Assembly (NCBI RefSeq): GCF_010993745.1
Contig: NZ_WOTN01000002.1
Span: 1,860,001-1,924,000, forward strand
Source of the DNA: Fodinicola acaciae
GTDB taxonomy: Bacteria; Actinomycetota; Actinomycetes; Mycobacteriales; HKI-0501
Direction of reading: 5' to 3'
DNA length: 64,000 bases
The notes beneath the pieces were generated by a model. That model was given only the letters and a program-made list of their open reading frames with translations. It did no database searches and was not told where the DNA came from. Position 1 is the stretch's first letter. Every line of letters starts with the position of its first letter. Made by a program: the position numbers and the translations under genes. Of this stretch, positions 25,116 to 34,762 are shown one piece after another.

Positions 25116-26372
25116 TCAGTTGAACAGGTGGTAGGTATTTCGTAGCGGCTTTTGCTCGAAGTCCACGTACTGCGGTGGAATGAATTCCGGCACGCCGTCG
25201 ACGATGCGGACTTGCCAGTCGCCGTGGTGGATCTGCCGGTGGTGGAACTCGCACAGCAGCACGCAATTGTCGATGGAGGTCTCACCTCCGTCGGCCCAGT
25301 GCCGCACGTGGTGTGCTCTCGTCCAGCGTACGGGCCGGGTGCAGCCGATCATCGCGCAGCCACGGTCACGCGCGATCAACGCTTTGCGCAGTTCATCGGT
25401 GACCAGCCGTTCGGTGCGGCCGACGTCCAATGCTTCGCTTTGGGTGCCGAGCACGAGCGGGGTGATGTCGCAGTCGCACGCTAGCCGGCGGGCGGCTTCG
25501 GGGCTGAGGACGGTGTTTTCGTACGCGCGGACCTGGCCGAGCTTGTCCCTGAGCATCTCCCACGACAAGGTGATCGTCAGGTGGGGACGCTCGCGGCCCT
25601 GGATCGGCAGCTTCTCACTGTCGGCGATCAAGTTCAGCGCATCGGCCAACGCATCACCATTGCGCTCAGCAGCCGAGCGGCGGTCTCTGGTTTTGCCTTT
25701 GTCGTCGGTCCGTGGCTTGGCCAGCGGCGAGAGGAGTTCCTGCATCAGGCTGCCCGTCTCGGCATCGAAGCTGCCGCGGAAGGCGAGCCGACCATCGGTG
25801 CCGGTGCGCAAATACAGCTCGCGGCGTGGCGTGGCGTTTTCTTCTTCCGAGGGCTGTGTTCCGTCGGGGTCGAGGTGGCCGTGGACGCGGTTGCCGAGCT
25901 GGTGCAACTCACGCGCCCGCAACTGCGATGCCGCGTCGACCAACGTTTTCTCGGCGAACCGCCGCTCCTGGATACCGATCCGACGCGGCAACTTGGTGAT
26001 AATCGTCCGGATCGCGTCCAACTGCGAGTCGGCCAGCTCGCCGCGGCGCATGGCCTCGCCGGCGTATTCCAACTGCGGCGCCAGCTTCTCACCGGTGGCC
26101 AACGCGCGGCTGCCGCAGAACGTGCGAGCGCGCTGCACGCATCGGCTGGCCTCGGTGGGGGAGAACTTCAGGAAATCCTCCAGGAACGCGGCCGTGTCGG
26201 CGTGCCCGAACTTCGTCGCGATCGTCTGGTCATCGGCGGCTTTCACCACCGCCAGAAGCGCGGCTTTGGCCGTACGCACCGCCTGCTCCGCACACCGCAA
26301 CGCGGCCGCGAACTCCTCCTTGCCGGACAGCAACGACGGATCACCCGCCAGCTGAAACGAAGGAGTGGTCAT
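25116..26372 (-). CDS. DUF222/HNH endonuclease-domain protein (13E12 family)
   Basis: This 418-residue protein has an N-terminal helical DUF222 domain (about 15-300). The C-terminal HNH domain (about 335-395) reads ARDRGCAMIGCTRPVRWTRAHHVRHWADGG, then NCVLLCEFHHRQIHHGDW. The zinc Cys pair, the HH pair, Asn and final His residues are all present. The family is multi-copy in actinobacteria; in mycobacteria the 13E12 repeats are phage attachment targets. Its natural role is not known. ATG 26372. Position beside an IS remnant fits a mobile or hot-spot neighbourhood. Confidence 0.88.
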   Translation of the reverse strand: MTTPSFQLAGDPSLLSGKEEFAAALRCAEQAVRTAKAALLAVVKAADDQTIATKFGHADTAAFLEDFLKFSPTEASRCVQRARTFCGSRALATGEKLAPQLEYAGEAMRRGELADSQLDAIRTIITKLPRRIGIQERRFAEKTLVDAASQLRARELHQLGNRVHGHLDPDGTQPSEEENATPRRELYLRTGTDGRLAFRGSFDAETGSLMQELLSPLAKPRTDDKGKTRDRRSAAERNGDALADALNLIADSEKLPIQGRERPHLTITLSWEMLRDKLGQVRAYENTVLSPEAARRLACDCDITPLVLGTQSEALDVGRTERLVTDELRKALIARDRGCAMIGCTRPVRWTRAHHVRHWADGGETSIDNCVLLCEFHHRQIHHGDWQVRIVDGVPEFIPPQYVDFEQKPLRNTYHLFN

Positions 26373-26595
26373 GCCGCCAATAATACCTCACCGGCCGACA
26401 AAACCAGACTGCCAGGGTTGCGCGTTTCCGTTGTCGCGAAATGTAAATCGCAGCGCGCGCGTTGGACAGCAATAGATGCAAAGCTGTCAAGCGATGTCCC
26501 TCTCGCGATGGCTGTTGATGCTGCCGTCCACCTCGGAGGCGAAAGTGATATCACTATGATATGCTGAGGACAGCAGTCGGACGGAGGGGCGACTC

Positions 26596-27522
26596 ATGCC
26601 GGACATGGATGCCAACGAGCTGGGTTTGGAGCTGCCGGCGCCGCAGGTCCGCGAGCGGCTGACGCCGGGTGCTCCGGGGTTGGGGATGCTGGCCGTGGGA
26701 TTGCTGCTTCTCCTCGGCGCGGCCGCATTCCTGGTCATCGGCCTCATGCAGTCGGGTGGCGGCGGCGCGGGCTTTTTCGCGCTCGGCGTGCTGTGCCTGA
26801 TCGCCACCTGGATCGCGCTCAAAGGCCTCACCGCGGTCGCTCCCGGCGAGGCGCGCGTGCTGCAGCTGTTTGGCCGTTATGCTGGCACCGTACGAAAAGA
26901 CGGCCTGCGCTGGGTCAACCCGTTCTACAACCTGCGAAAGATCTCCACCAGGATCCGCAACCACGAGACCGCCGCGTTGAAGGTCAACGACGCCGACGGC
27001 AATCCGATCGAGATCGCGGCGGTCGTAGTGTGGCAGGTCGCCGACACCGCGCGAGCGGTCTTCGAGGTGGATGATTTCGTCGCGTTCGTGGCGATACAGA
27101 CCGAGACCGCGGTGCGGCACATCGCCAACGGCTATCCGTACGATGCGCACGACCCGAGCCAGCTTTCGTTGCGGGACAACGCCGACGAGATCACCGCGAA
27201 GCTGTCCGCCGAGGTGGCGGCGCGAGTCGAGGCGGCCGGTGTGCGGATTGTCGAGTCGCGGATCACGCATCTGGCCTACGCGCCGGAGATCGCGCAGGCG
27301 ATGTTGCGCCGCCAGCAGGCAAACGCGGTCGTCGCCGCGCGGCAGCGGATCGTCGAAGGCGCGGTCGGCATGGTCAAGCTGGCGCTCGACCAACTCGCCG
27401 CCTCGGAGGTCGTCGCGCTCGACGAGGAACGCAAGGCGACGATGGTGTCCAACCTGTTGGTCGTGTTGTGTGGCGACCGTGACACGCAGCCGGTCGTCAA
27501 TGCCGGCTCGCTGTATTCGTAA
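26596..27522 (+). CDS. SPFH/prohibitin-domain membrane protein
   Basis: This 308-residue protein has two N-terminal transmembrane stretches (about 27-50 and 58-76). An SPFH domain follows, from [30 protein letters not shown] onward, with a coiled C-terminal helix region rich in Ala/Glu/Gln (about 210-290). Such proteins form large membrane-bound rings or scaffolds. ATG 26596 follows GGAGGGG. The promoter region holds the palindrome GTGATATCAC and a nearby TGATAT repeat (about 26546-26563). It is followed four bases later by the small ribbon-helix-helix gene, a pairing I take as one operon. Confidence 0.85.
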   Translation: MPDMDANELGLELPAPQVRERLTPGAPGLGMLAVGLLLLLGAAAFLVIGLMQSGGGGAGFFALGVLCLIATWIALKGLTAVAPGEARVLQLFGRYAGTVRKDGLRWVNPFYNLRKISTRIRNHETAALKVNDADGNPIEIAAVVVWQVADTARAVFEVDDFVAFVAIQTETAVRHIANGYPYDAHDPSQLSLRDNADEITAKLSAEVAARVEAAGVRIVESRITHLAYAPEIAQAMLRRQQANAVVAARQRIVEGAVGMVKLALDQLAASEVVALDEERKATMVSNLLVVLCGDRDTQPVVNAGSLYS

Positions 27523-27526
27523 AGCC

Positions 27527-27724
27527 GTGGCAGACCGGAAAAGTCTCCTGCTCCGGCTCGATCCGGCGGTCCACGACGCACTCGCCAAATGGGCCGCCGA
27601 CGAGCTGCGCAGCACCAACGCGCAGATCGAGTTTCTGTTACGGCGCGCGCTGACCGAGGCCGGCCGGATGCCGCGCTCCGCCGGCGACATCCCGCGTCGC
27701 GGCCGACCGCGCCAGGATTCCTAG
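27527..27724 (+). CDS. Small Arc/ribbon-helix-helix-type protein
   Basis: This 65-residue protein reads [19 protein letters not shown] then [12 protein letters not shown], the strand-helix-helix pattern of Arc/MetJ/HicB-like DNA-binding proteins. A basic Arg-rich tail follows. GTG 27527 lies four bases after the SPFH stop. It probably works with the SPFH protein, or autoregulates the operon (inference). Its stop shares CTAG with the stop of the convergent dehydratase. Confidence 0.75.
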   Translation: MADRKSLLLRLDPAVHDALAKWAADELRSTNAQIEFLLRRALTEAGRMPRSAGDIPRRGRPRQDS

Positions 27725-29439
27725 CGGGGATCCGGAGTGGGGTTATTGCCCTGCCTGGCCAGGAAATCGAAGTCGCAGCCTTGGTCGGCCTGGGTCACGT
27801 GCTGCTGATAGAGCGCACCATAGCCGCGCTCGTAGCGCGGCGGCGGCGCCGTCCACGCGGCTTTTCGCGAGGCGAGCTCCTCGTCGCTGATTTCCAGCGT
27901 GAGTTTTCGGGCGGCCACGTCCAAAGTGACCAGATCGCCGTCGCGTACGAGCGCGAGCGAGCCGCCGACGTACGACTCCGGCGCCACGTGCAGCACGCAC
28001 GCGCCATAGCTCGTGCCGCTCATCCGCGCGTCGGAAATCCGTACCATGTCACGGACTCCCTGTTTCAGCAGCCGGTCGGGGATCGGCAGCATGCCATACT
28101 CCGGCATGCCGGGACCGCCCAGCGGACCGGCATTTTGCAGCACCAGCACCGAATCAGCGTCAACCACCAGGCCAGGATCGTTCACTCGCGCCTGCATGTC
28201 CTGGTAGTCGCGGAAAACCACCGCCGGGCCGGTGTGCTTGAGCAACCGCCGCTCGGCGGCGATGTGCTTGATGACGGCTCCGTCCGGCGCGAGGTTTCCG
28301 GACAGTACGGCAAGTCCACCGTCCGGCGACAGCGGATTGGACCGCGGCCGGATCACCTCCGGCTTGTGGATCGCCGCACCGTCCAACTGCTCGCCGAGCG
28401 TACGGCCGCTGACCGTACGCCGCTCGGTGTGCAGCAGATCGCGGATCTCGTTGAGCAGCGCCGGCAGTCCACCGGCGAAATAGAAGTCCTCCATCAGAAA
28501 CTGGCCACCTGGCCGGATGTTGGCCAGCACCGGCGTTTCCCGCGCTATCCGGTCGAAATCGCGCAGGCTCAGGCCGACCCGGCCGCGCCGCGCCATCGCG
28601 ATGAGGTGGATGACCGCGTTGGTGGAGCCGCCGAGCGCGATGACGGTCGTGACGGCGTCGGCGTACGCTTCGGCAGTGAGGACCTCACCAATGGACAGGT
28701 TTTCCCAGACCATGTCGACGATCCGCATTCCGGTCGCGGCCGCCGCGCGGTGGTGTGCCGAGTCGACCGCCGGAATCGACGCCACGCCAGGCAGGGTCAT
28801 GCCGAGCACCTCGGCCGCCGAGGTCATCGTCGAGGCGGTCCCCATCGTCATGCAGTGGCCCGGGGAGCGCGCCAACCCCGACTCCAGCTCGGACCACTCG
28901 CAGTCGCTGACGTTGCCGGCGCGCCGCTCGTCCCAGTATTTCCACATGTCGGTGCCGCTGCCGAGCTCCTGGCCGCGCCAGTTGCCTCGCAACATCGGTC
29001 CAGCCGGCAGGAAAATCGCCGGCAGACCGGCGCTCGCGGCCCCCATCAGCAGCGCTGGCGTGGTCTTGTCGCAGCCACCCATCAGCACTGCGCCGTCGAT
29101 CGGATACGACCGCAGCAGCTCCTCGGTTTCCATCGCCAGCAGGTTGCGATAGAGCATCGGCGTCGGTTTTTGGAAGGTCTCCGACAGTGTGGCGACCGGA
29201 AACTCGACAGGATAGCCACCGGCCTGCCAGACGCCACGAGCGACTTCCTCGGCGCGCTCACGGAAATGCAGGTGACAGGGGTTGATGCCGCTGTAGGTGT
29301 TGAGGATGCCGATGACCGGCTTTCCGAGATGTTCCTCGGGATTGAGGCCGAGCTGACGGCTGCGCGCGCGGTGGCTGAAAGAGCGCAGGCCGTCGCCGCC
29401 GTACCAGGCCTGGCTGCGCAGGTCCTCGCGTTTTCTCAT
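27721..29439 (-). CDS. IlvD/Edd-family sugar-acid dehydratase (L-arabinonate dehydratase type)
   Basis: This 572-residue Fe-S enzyme has C55 (NPCHLHF), C123 (GGCDKTTPA, with K125) and C196 ([12 protein letters not shown]), the cluster and substrate residues of the family. The length and the sequence around [19 protein letters not shown] fit the pentonate dehydratases (arabinonate, xylonate) rather than IlvD itself. It would convert an aldonate to the 2-keto-3-deoxy acid, which the aldolase-like neighbour then processes. ATG 29439 overlaps the neighbour's stop by four bases (ATGA). It is the last gene of the GntR-led operon. Confidence 0.85.
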   Translation of the reverse strand: MRKREDLRSQAWYGGDGLRSFSHRARSRQLGLNPEEHLGKPVIGILNTYSGINPCHLHFRERAEEVARGVWQAGGYPVEFPVATLSETFQKPTPMLYRNLLAMETEELLRSYPIDGAVLMGGCDKTTPALLMGAASAGLPAIFLPAGPMLRGNWRGQELGSGTDMWKYWDERRAGNVSDCEWSELESGLARSPGHCMTMGTASTMTSAAEVLGMTLPGVASIPAVDSAHHRAAAATGMRIVDMVWENLSIGEVLTAEAYADAVTTVIALGGSTNAVIHLIAMARRGRVGLSLRDFDRIARETPVLANIRPGGQFLMEDFYFAGGLPALLNEIRDLLHTERRTVSGRTLGEQLDGAAIHKPEVIRPRSNPLSPDGGLAVLSGNLAPDGAVIKHIAAERRLLKHTGPAVVFRDYQDMQARVNDPGLVVDADSVLVLQNAGPLGGPGMPEYGMLPIPDRLLKQGVRDMVRISDARMSGTSYGACVLHVAPESYVGGSLALVRDGDLVTLDVAARKLTLEISDEELASRKAAWTAPPPRYERGYGALYQQHVTQADQGCDFDFLARQGNNPTPDPR

Positions 29440-30344
29440 GCCACGTCCCAGGTTTTCAGGATCTCCGTGACCGCTGCCGCGTCCTTTTCCGACGGCGTCG
29501 TGCTCGGCGCGCGTACGTCCCGCCGGCACAGGCCGAGCTGTGCCAGTGCTTCCTTGACAATGCTGACATTGTTGGCGCTTTCCGAGGCGGCGCGCAGCTC
29601 CTCGAACCGTCGGATCAACCGCCACACCTCGCGAGCCGTCGCGAAATCGTTGCCCCGCAAGGCATGCAGCATGCGCAGCGACACGTGCGGTGCGACATTG
29701 GCCAGGCCCGAGGTGAATCCGGTCGCTCCGGCGGCGAACGCACTCGGCGCGTACGGCTCGGCGAGACCGGCGATCCAGGCGAACCGGTCGGCGCCGGCGT
29801 CGGCGATGGTGGCCGCGAACCGCACCGGATCCGGCACGGCGTATTTGATGCCGACCACGTTCTGGCACCGGTCGCCGAGCTCTTTCAGTTGCTGGCCACC
29901 GATTCTCGCGTTGCGTACGTAGAGGACGACGCCGATTTCCGGCACCGCACCGGCGATCGCGGCGTGATAGTCGACCCAGCCGGTCAGCGACACGTGCGGA
30001 TGGACCGGTTGGTGGATCATGATCAGCTCGGCACCGGAGTCACGCGCGTGCTGCGCCGCGTCGACCGCGGTCGGCACGTCGTGGCCCACACCGACCAGCA
30101 CTTTGGCCCGTGACGACACGGTTTTTACGGTGATCTCGGTAGCCAACCGGGCCTCGGCGCGGCTGAGCGCGTAGAACTCGCTGGTGTTTCCGTTTGGCGT
30201 CACCACGGTGATGCCGCCGACGATCAATCGCTCGAGCAGCGCCGCGTACGCGCCGGCGTCGAGCCAGCCGTCCGCGTCGTACGGCGTGACCGGAATGGCG
30301 ACCACAGTGGACAGTGCGGCTTTCAGTGACTCGGCGTCCATCAT
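29436..30344 (-). CDS. DapA/NAL-family lyase or dehydratase for 2-keto-3-deoxy sugar acids
   Basis: This 302-residue class I enzyme has Schiff-base K167 in VVGIKYAV and Y142 in VVLYVRN. The phosphate-binding loop of DapA (GTTGE) is replaced by TPNGNTSEF (49-57), typical of sugar-acid members such as 5-dehydro-4-deoxyglucarate or L-2-keto-3-deoxyarabonate dehydratases. With the dehydratase it would form a non-phosphorylating route toward 2-oxoglutarate semialdehyde, or an aldol cleavage. A dispersed-palindrome variant encodes its S12-T13-V14. It starts three bases after the gntR stop. Confidence 0.8.
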   Translation of the reverse strand: MMDAESLKAALSTVVAIPVTPYDADGWLDAGAYAALLERLIVGGITVVTPNGNTSEFYALSRAEARLATEITVKTVSSRAKVLVGVGHDVPTAVDAAQHARDSGAELIMIHQPVHPHVSLTGWVDYHAAIAGAVPEIGVVLYVRNARIGGQQLKELGDRCQNVVGIKYAVPDPVRFAATIADAGADRFAWIAGLAEPYAPSAFAAGATGFTSGLANVAPHVSLRMLHALRGNDFATAREVWRLIRRFEELRAASESANNVSIVKEALAQLGLCRRDVRAPSTTPSEKDAAAVTEILKTWDVA

Positions 30345-30347
30345 CCC

Positions 30348-30992
30348 TCACCCTGGCAGCTCGGCGAAAACTCGGTCGATGAAACTCTGGATGTGTTGCT
30401 GGAGCAGGCCCGCGGCCTGTGCGGCGTCGGATTTCCGTGCTGCCGCGAGGATCGCGGCGTGTTCGGCGGCCTCGTCGCGCCAGCTCGCGGTGATTCCCCA
30501 ACCGGCGACGGTGATCAGCGCCGCCTGGTCGCGCAGGCCGTCGAGCGTCTGGACCATCAGCGGATTGCCGCAGCCGGCGTAAAGTGCGCGATGAAAGTCG
30601 CGGTTGGCCATGCTGCGCTCGGCATCCGACCGCGCCTGAGCCGCTTTTTCCAGCTCCGCCGCGGCTTTGTCGAAGCCGGCGCCGGCGCGTACGGCTCGCG
30701 CCAGTGCTGCCGGCTCGAGCACCAGGCGGAGGTCATAGACGGAATACGCCATGTCGGCGTCGACGATGCGGACGGACGCGCCTTTGAACTGGCTCATGGT
30801 GACCAGGCCGCTGCCGGCCAGCGTCTTCAGCGCCTCGCGCACCGGCGTCTTCGACACGCCGAACCGCTCGGCCAGCTCTGTCTCGACCAGTTGCTGGCCC
30901 GGCGCCAGCTCACCGGTGAGGATCATCCGCCGCACCGTCGCCAGCACGAACTCCGTACGCGACGCCGGCGCCGCCACCATCTGGTCACTCAT
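30348..30992 (-). CDS. GntR-family repressor (FCD subfamily)
   Basis: This 214-residue regulator has a winged helix with ETELAERFGVSKTPVREAL (about 37-55) and an FCD ligand domain with DLRLVLEPAALARA, the metal/acid-binding helical bundle. It is the first gene of its operon and likely senses a sugar acid or keto-deoxy acid from the pathway it controls. ATG 30992 lies inside an AT-rich palindromic stretch that is probably its own operator. Confidence 0.85.
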   Translation of the reverse strand: MSDQMVAAPASRTEFVLATVRRMILTGELAPGQQLVETELAERFGVSKTPVREALKTLAGSGLVTMSQFKGASVRIVDADMAYSVYDLRLVLEPAALARAVRAGAGFDKAAAELEKAAQARSDAERSMANRDFHRALYAGCGNPLMVQTLDGLRDQAALITVAGWGITASWRDEAAEHAAILAAARKSDAAQAAGLLQQHIQSFIDRVFAELPG

Positions 30993-31038
30993 ATCTCATA
31001 TATGATACGCGACGACGCAATCGGATTCCGATTGCGTC
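30993..31038 (-). promoter_or_regulatory. Operator region upstream of gntR
   Basis: TCATATATGA (30996-31005) is a perfect palindrome directly before the gntR start. A second, exact 25-bp palindrome covers 31014-31038 with 12-bp arms around one central base. The first fits a GntR operator. The second could be another operator or a terminator for the gene ending at 31152. Confidence 0.5.
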
Positions 31039-31151
31039 TCCTGATGTGCCGCTACCTGCAGCTTTGTCGCGCCAGGCGGCAATCGGACAGCCCAAATGCC
31101 ACCCAGATGTAACTTTGTTGGCCGCTTTCGCCGCCGAAGTGGTCAAGAAGG

Positions 31152-31826
31152 CTACAAACGGACAAGAAGGTCATCGAGCAGCGCCAGCTGGAGGCGCAAA
31201 GACTCCGCCGGCGGCGCGGACAGCAGCGTACGGACCCGGCCGGGTGCGTCGGCGGGCTGAGTGAGATCGTCGAGGTGTCGCTGGACCGTGCCGAGGTCGA
31301 GCGACGGGTTGGGCAGGTCGTTCGCGGCCCAGGCGGTACGCAGCAGCTCGTTGGCCATCACCGCCGCCGACCAGCCGATCTCGACCGGATCGCCGCCCCG
31401 GAGCGTCGCCACCATCTTCGGCCGCACATGCTGCCAAAACTGGCGATAGTGCGCTTTGATCGCCGGAGGCGTGCGATATTCCGCATGCATCCGCCGCGCA
31501 TCGGCGACCAAGCCGGCGGCGATGCCATGAGGATCATGGAGAATCACGGCGTCGAGAAACGCATATCCCCACGACTCGTCGCCGACGCCCGAAGGTTGAA
31601 AGCGCTGCCGCCAGCCATCGGCCGTACGCACCAGCAGGTCGACGGGCATTGGATAGTCATCACGACGCGGTACGGCGTCATCCGCCACGACCAGGATGTC
31701 CACGTCGGAATCACGGCGGGCGGTGCCTCGCGCGAGCGAACCGGCCAGCAGGATGGCTCGTACGCCGGGAGAACACCGCAGCTCGGCGACGACCTGGTCC
31801 ACCAACACCCGATGCGCGTTTGTCAC
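31152..31826 (-). CDS. Nucleotidyltransferase-fold protein
   Basis: This 224-residue protein has the pol-beta nucleotidyltransferase signature GSLARGTARRDSDVDILVV (29-47), with the GS motif and D-x-D metal ligands. A helical C-terminal half follows, similar to aminoglycoside or tRNA-type substrate domains. The acceptor is unknown: modification of an antibiotic or a protein is possible. It starts nine bases after the MFS gene stop on the same strand, so the two are probably co-transcribed, and both could belong to a resistance function. Confidence 0.78.
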   Translation of the reverse strand: MTNAHRVLVDQVVAELRCSPGVRAILLAGSLARGTARRDSDVDILVVADDAVPRRDDYPMPVDLLVRTADGWRQRFQPSGVGDESWGYAFLDAVILHDPHGIAAGLVADARRMHAEYRTPPAIKAHYRQFWQHVRPKMVATLRGGDPVEIGWSAAVMANELLRTAWAANDLPNPSLDLGTVQRHLDDLTQPADAPGRVRTLLSAPPAESLRLQLALLDDLLVRL

Positions 31827-31835
31827 CGCCGAAGT

Positions 31836-33185
31836 CTAGGCCCGAGAACGGGATCGCCAGGCGATCGTCGCGATGGTCGCGAACGCGGCGCAGGCGACGA
31901 CCGCCAGCAACAACATGGCCGCGACGAACGAGCCGCCGAAGAGCCGGAAGACGCTCAGACTGACGGCCAGCCCGATCGCGCCGCCGACGTTGTGTACGGT
32001 CCAGGTCGCGCCGACCGCGAGCCCGGTCTGGTCGCCGGCGACCGACAGCATCGCCGCGGTGGCGGACGGACCGAGTACGCAGGCCCAGCCGATCCCCATC
32101 GGTACGCCGGCCGCGACGAGATAGCCGATCGGACTGTCAGCGGCCAGTCCACCGAGCAGCACCGCGGACAACGTAAACGCGGCGAAGCCGACAAGGATGA
32201 CGGCCAGCGGACCGAACCTGTCAACGAAACGTCCGGTTATCGGTGACAGGACGGCGACGGTCAGCGTGATCGGCAGCATCAACAGGCCAACGGCGGCCGG
32301 ACCATACCCACGAACGGTGGTCAGGTAGAGCGGAAGCAGGAACAACACGGTGGTGTAGAAGAACGCCAGGCCGAGCTCGGCCGTCATCGCGGCCCGCAGT
32401 AATGGATGGCGCAGCAGTCGAGGTGGAATCAACGGATCCCGATGGCGCCATTCCACCACGACGAAGGCGATGATCGCGGCGCCTCCGGTGACCAACGCGG
32501 TCAGGACAGGCCAGGACGACCAGCCGAGCAGGTCGTGGAAGGTCAGCGCGAAGATGAGACCACATACGCCGGTGGCCAGCAGCGCGAGGCCCGGCCAGTC
32601 GAGACTCCGCTGGTGCCGCTCGGATTCCCGCAGCCTGGTCGCGCAGAGACCGAGCGCGACGATCACCAGCGGGACATTGAGCAGGAAGATCCAGTGCCAG
32701 TCCAGCACGGCGACGATCAACCCACCGAGCAGCGGTCCGATCGCGAGTCCGGCACCGTTGACCGCGAACAGCGCGCCGACAGCGCGGCCGCGTCGGCTTT
32801 CCGGGAAGGCCTCGGCGACCAGTGTGCTCGACGTCGTGTACAGCGCCGCGCACGACAGGCCTTGTACGAAGCGGCAGGCGATGAGCGCGGGGATGGTCGG
32901 CGCGAGACCGGCGCCAAGTGAGGCGAGGCCAAACAACACCGCACCCGCGTACAGGACTCGATGGCGTCCGTACGTGTCGGCGAGCCGCCCGGCGGCGACC
33001 ATCGCCATCGACAGCGCCACGACGAAGACGTTGACGATCAGTTGCAGCTGTTCGACGTTCGCACCGAGGTCGGTGCCGATCCGGGGCGCCGCGGTGTTGA
33101 CGATCGTGAGGTCGACACACCCCAGAAAGCTCAGGACACTGACACCGGCCAACGCGAGCCACTGTCGTGCTGCGGATCCAGGCAC
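31836..33185 (-). CDS. MFS exporter, DHA2 (14-TM drug) type
   Basis: This 449-residue membrane transporter has motif A GRLADTYGRHRVLYAGA and motif C-like GLAIGPLLGGLIV, and ends with a basic RSRSRA tail. Hydropathy suggests 12-14 helices. Related pumps export drugs and dyes. GTG 33185 with AAGGAG nine bases upstream is preferred over the longer arginine-rich frame. It is divergent from an XRE regulator, which probably controls it, and is followed by the nucleotidyltransferase gene. Confidence 0.85.
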   Translation of the reverse strand: MPGSAARQWLALAGVSVLSFLGCVDLTIVNTAAPRIGTDLGANVEQLQLIVNVFVVALSMAMVAAGRLADTYGRHRVLYAGAVLFGLASLGAGLAPTIPALIACRFVQGLSCAALYTTSSTLVAEAFPESRRGRAVGALFAVNGAGLAIGPLLGGLIVAVLDWHWIFLLNVPLVIVALGLCATRLRESERHQRSLDWPGLALLATGVCGLIFALTFHDLLGWSSWPVLTALVTGGAAIIAFVVVEWRHRDPLIPPRLLRHPLLRAAMTAELGLAFFYTTVLFLLPLYLTTVRGYGPAAVGLLMLPITLTVAVLSPITGRFVDRFGPLAVILVGFAAFTLSAVLLGGLAADSPIGYLVAAGVPMGIGWACVLGPSATAAMLSVAGDQTGLAVGATWTVHNVGGAIGLAVSLSVFRLFGGSFVAAMLLLAVVACAAFATIATIAWRSRSRA

Positions 33186-33314
33186 CGCGTCGCGCTCCTT
33201 TCGTTGCGGACCTCGATCAGCGTGCGGTGACCGGCGCCGGCGCGACCAGACCGCGGTTTGGCACCCCACGCCATGGTGTGGATAGCGGGCGTACAGGGAG
33301 GGACAATCGGCTGC

Positions 33315-34145
33315 GTGACCAGCCTCGGTGAGTTCCTACGAGCGCGGCGCGCTCAACTGGAGCCGATCGACGTCGGGCTGATCGGATACGGCCGCCGACG
33401 CGTGCCCGGCCTGCGCCGCGAGGAGCTGGCGCAGCTCGCCGGCGTCAGCGCGTCGTACTACGCCAGGCTGGAGCAGGGGTACGTACGCGGCGCGTCACCG
33501 ATGGTCCTCGACGCGATCGCCGGCGCGTTGTGCCTGGGCGAGGACGAGCGTGACCATCTGCGCCGGCTCGCGGCGGCCGACAGCCGGCCGCGGCCACCGC
33601 GCCGGGCCGCGCCGGAGCGGGTCACGCCGGCGACCCGTCACCTGCTCGGGCAGATGAGCGACGTGCCGGCGATCGTGCAGGGCGTCCGTACGGACATCCT
33701 TGCCTGGAACGAGCGCGGTCACCGGCTGCTGGCGGGGCACCTCGACACGAGTACGGACCGGCCGAACACGGCGCGGATGGTCTTCCTCGACCCGCACACG
33801 CGCGACCTCTACGCCGACTGGCCGCGCAAGGCGCGAGCGATCGTCGGCAACCTGCGCCTGGCCGTCGGCCGCTATCCGGACGACGAACCGCTGGCCAGTC
33901 TGATCGGCGAGCTGTCCATGAAAAGCGACGAGTTCGCGCAGCTGTGGACCGACCATCGCATCCGCCAGTGCGACGCCGCCGACTACGTCATGCGCCATCC
34001 GCTGATCGGCATGGTCACCGTGACCCAGCAAAGCCTCGCGCTGGTCGCGTCTCCCGGGCAGTCGCTGATCACCTTCACCGCGGCCGCCGGCTCGCCGTCA
34101 CATCACGCGATTCAGTTGCTGGACGCCGAGCTTCGAGAGAAATAG
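33315..34145 (+). CDS. XRE-family regulator with MmyB-type ligand domain
   Basis: This 276-residue protein has an N-terminal helix-turn-helix, RREELAQLAGVSASYYARLEQG (about 36-57). A PAS-like MmyB domain follows, with ILAWNERGHRLLAGHL, MVFLDPHTRDLYADW and DHRIRQCDAADYVMRHPLIG. Such regulators bind fatty acids or small molecules and often sit opposite a transporter or reductase, as here. GTG 33315 is used. Its last 34 bases overlap the convergent LuxR-type regulator. Confidence 0.88.
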   Translation: MTSLGEFLRARRAQLEPIDVGLIGYGRRRVPGLRREELAQLAGVSASYYARLEQGYVRGASPMVLDAIAGALCLGEDERDHLRRLAAADSRPRPPRRAAPERVTPATRHLLGQMSDVPAIVQGVRTDILAWNERGHRLLAGHLDTSTDRPNTARMVFLDPHTRDLYADWPRKARAIVGNLRLAVGRYPDDEPLASLIGELSMKSDEFAQLWTDHRIRQCDAADYVMRHPLIGMVTVTQQSLALVASPGQSLITFTAAAGSPSHHAIQLLDAELREK

Positions 34146-34762
34146 ACGGCCAGCTGCGTACGGTCGCGGAGTCCGAGCTTGCGCAGAGCGCTGGAAATGT
34201 GGTTTTTCACCGTACCTTTGGTGATGAACAGCTGCGCCGCGATCTCCCCGTTGGTCGCAGCGGCCGCGACGAGCCGGCAGACTTCGGCTTCACGTAACGA
34301 CAATCCGGCCAGGTCAGGGTCGCGCGGCGGTGGCGCCGTACGGCGGAGCTCGGCGACGACGCGGGTCGCGACCGTGCCGGCGAGCGGGGTTTCCCCGCGA
34401 GCCGCTTTCTCGATGGCCGCGACCAGTTCCTCCGGCGCCGCGTCCTTCAGCAGATAGCCCCGCGCGCCGGCGCGCAGGGCACCAAAAACCAGCTCGTCCT
34501 CATCGAAGGTCGTCAGCATGATCGACGCGACATCGGGATGGTCGCGGGAAAGCCGCTCGATCAGCGCGACTCCGTCCATCCGCGGCATACGCGCGTCGAC
34601 CAGCACGACATCGGGACGGAGCCGGTTGGCCTCCGCCAAAGCCTCGACGCCGTCGGCGGCCTCGCCGACGACCTCCACACCGTCTTCCAGATCCAGCAGG
34701 TTGCGCAGGCCGCGCCGCATCAGGCTCTGGTCGTCGACGATCAGTACGCGGACGGCCGGCAT
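34112..34762 (-). CDS. NarL/LuxR-type response regulator
   Basis: This 216-residue protein has a receiver domain with D10/D11, phospho-acceptor D56 in VLVDARMPRMDG and K105 in YLLKDA. The C-terminal LuxR helix-turn-helix reads LSLREAEVCRLVAAAATNGEIAAQL then KNHISSALRKLGLRDR, slightly varied from the usual GxxNxEIA. It is read from the same message as the kinase, with its ATG 22 bases inside the kinase 3' end. Confidence 0.9.
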   Translation of the reverse strand: MPAVRVLIVDDQSLMRRGLRNLLDLEDGVEVVGEAADGVEALAEANRLRPDVVLVDARMPRMDGVALIERLSRDHPDVASIMLTTFDEDELVFGALRAGARGYLLKDAAPEELVAAIEKAARGETPLAGTVATRVVAELRRTAPPPRDPDLAGLSLREAEVCRLVAAAATNGEIAAQLFITKGTVKNHISSALRKLGLRDRTQLAVYFSRSSASSN

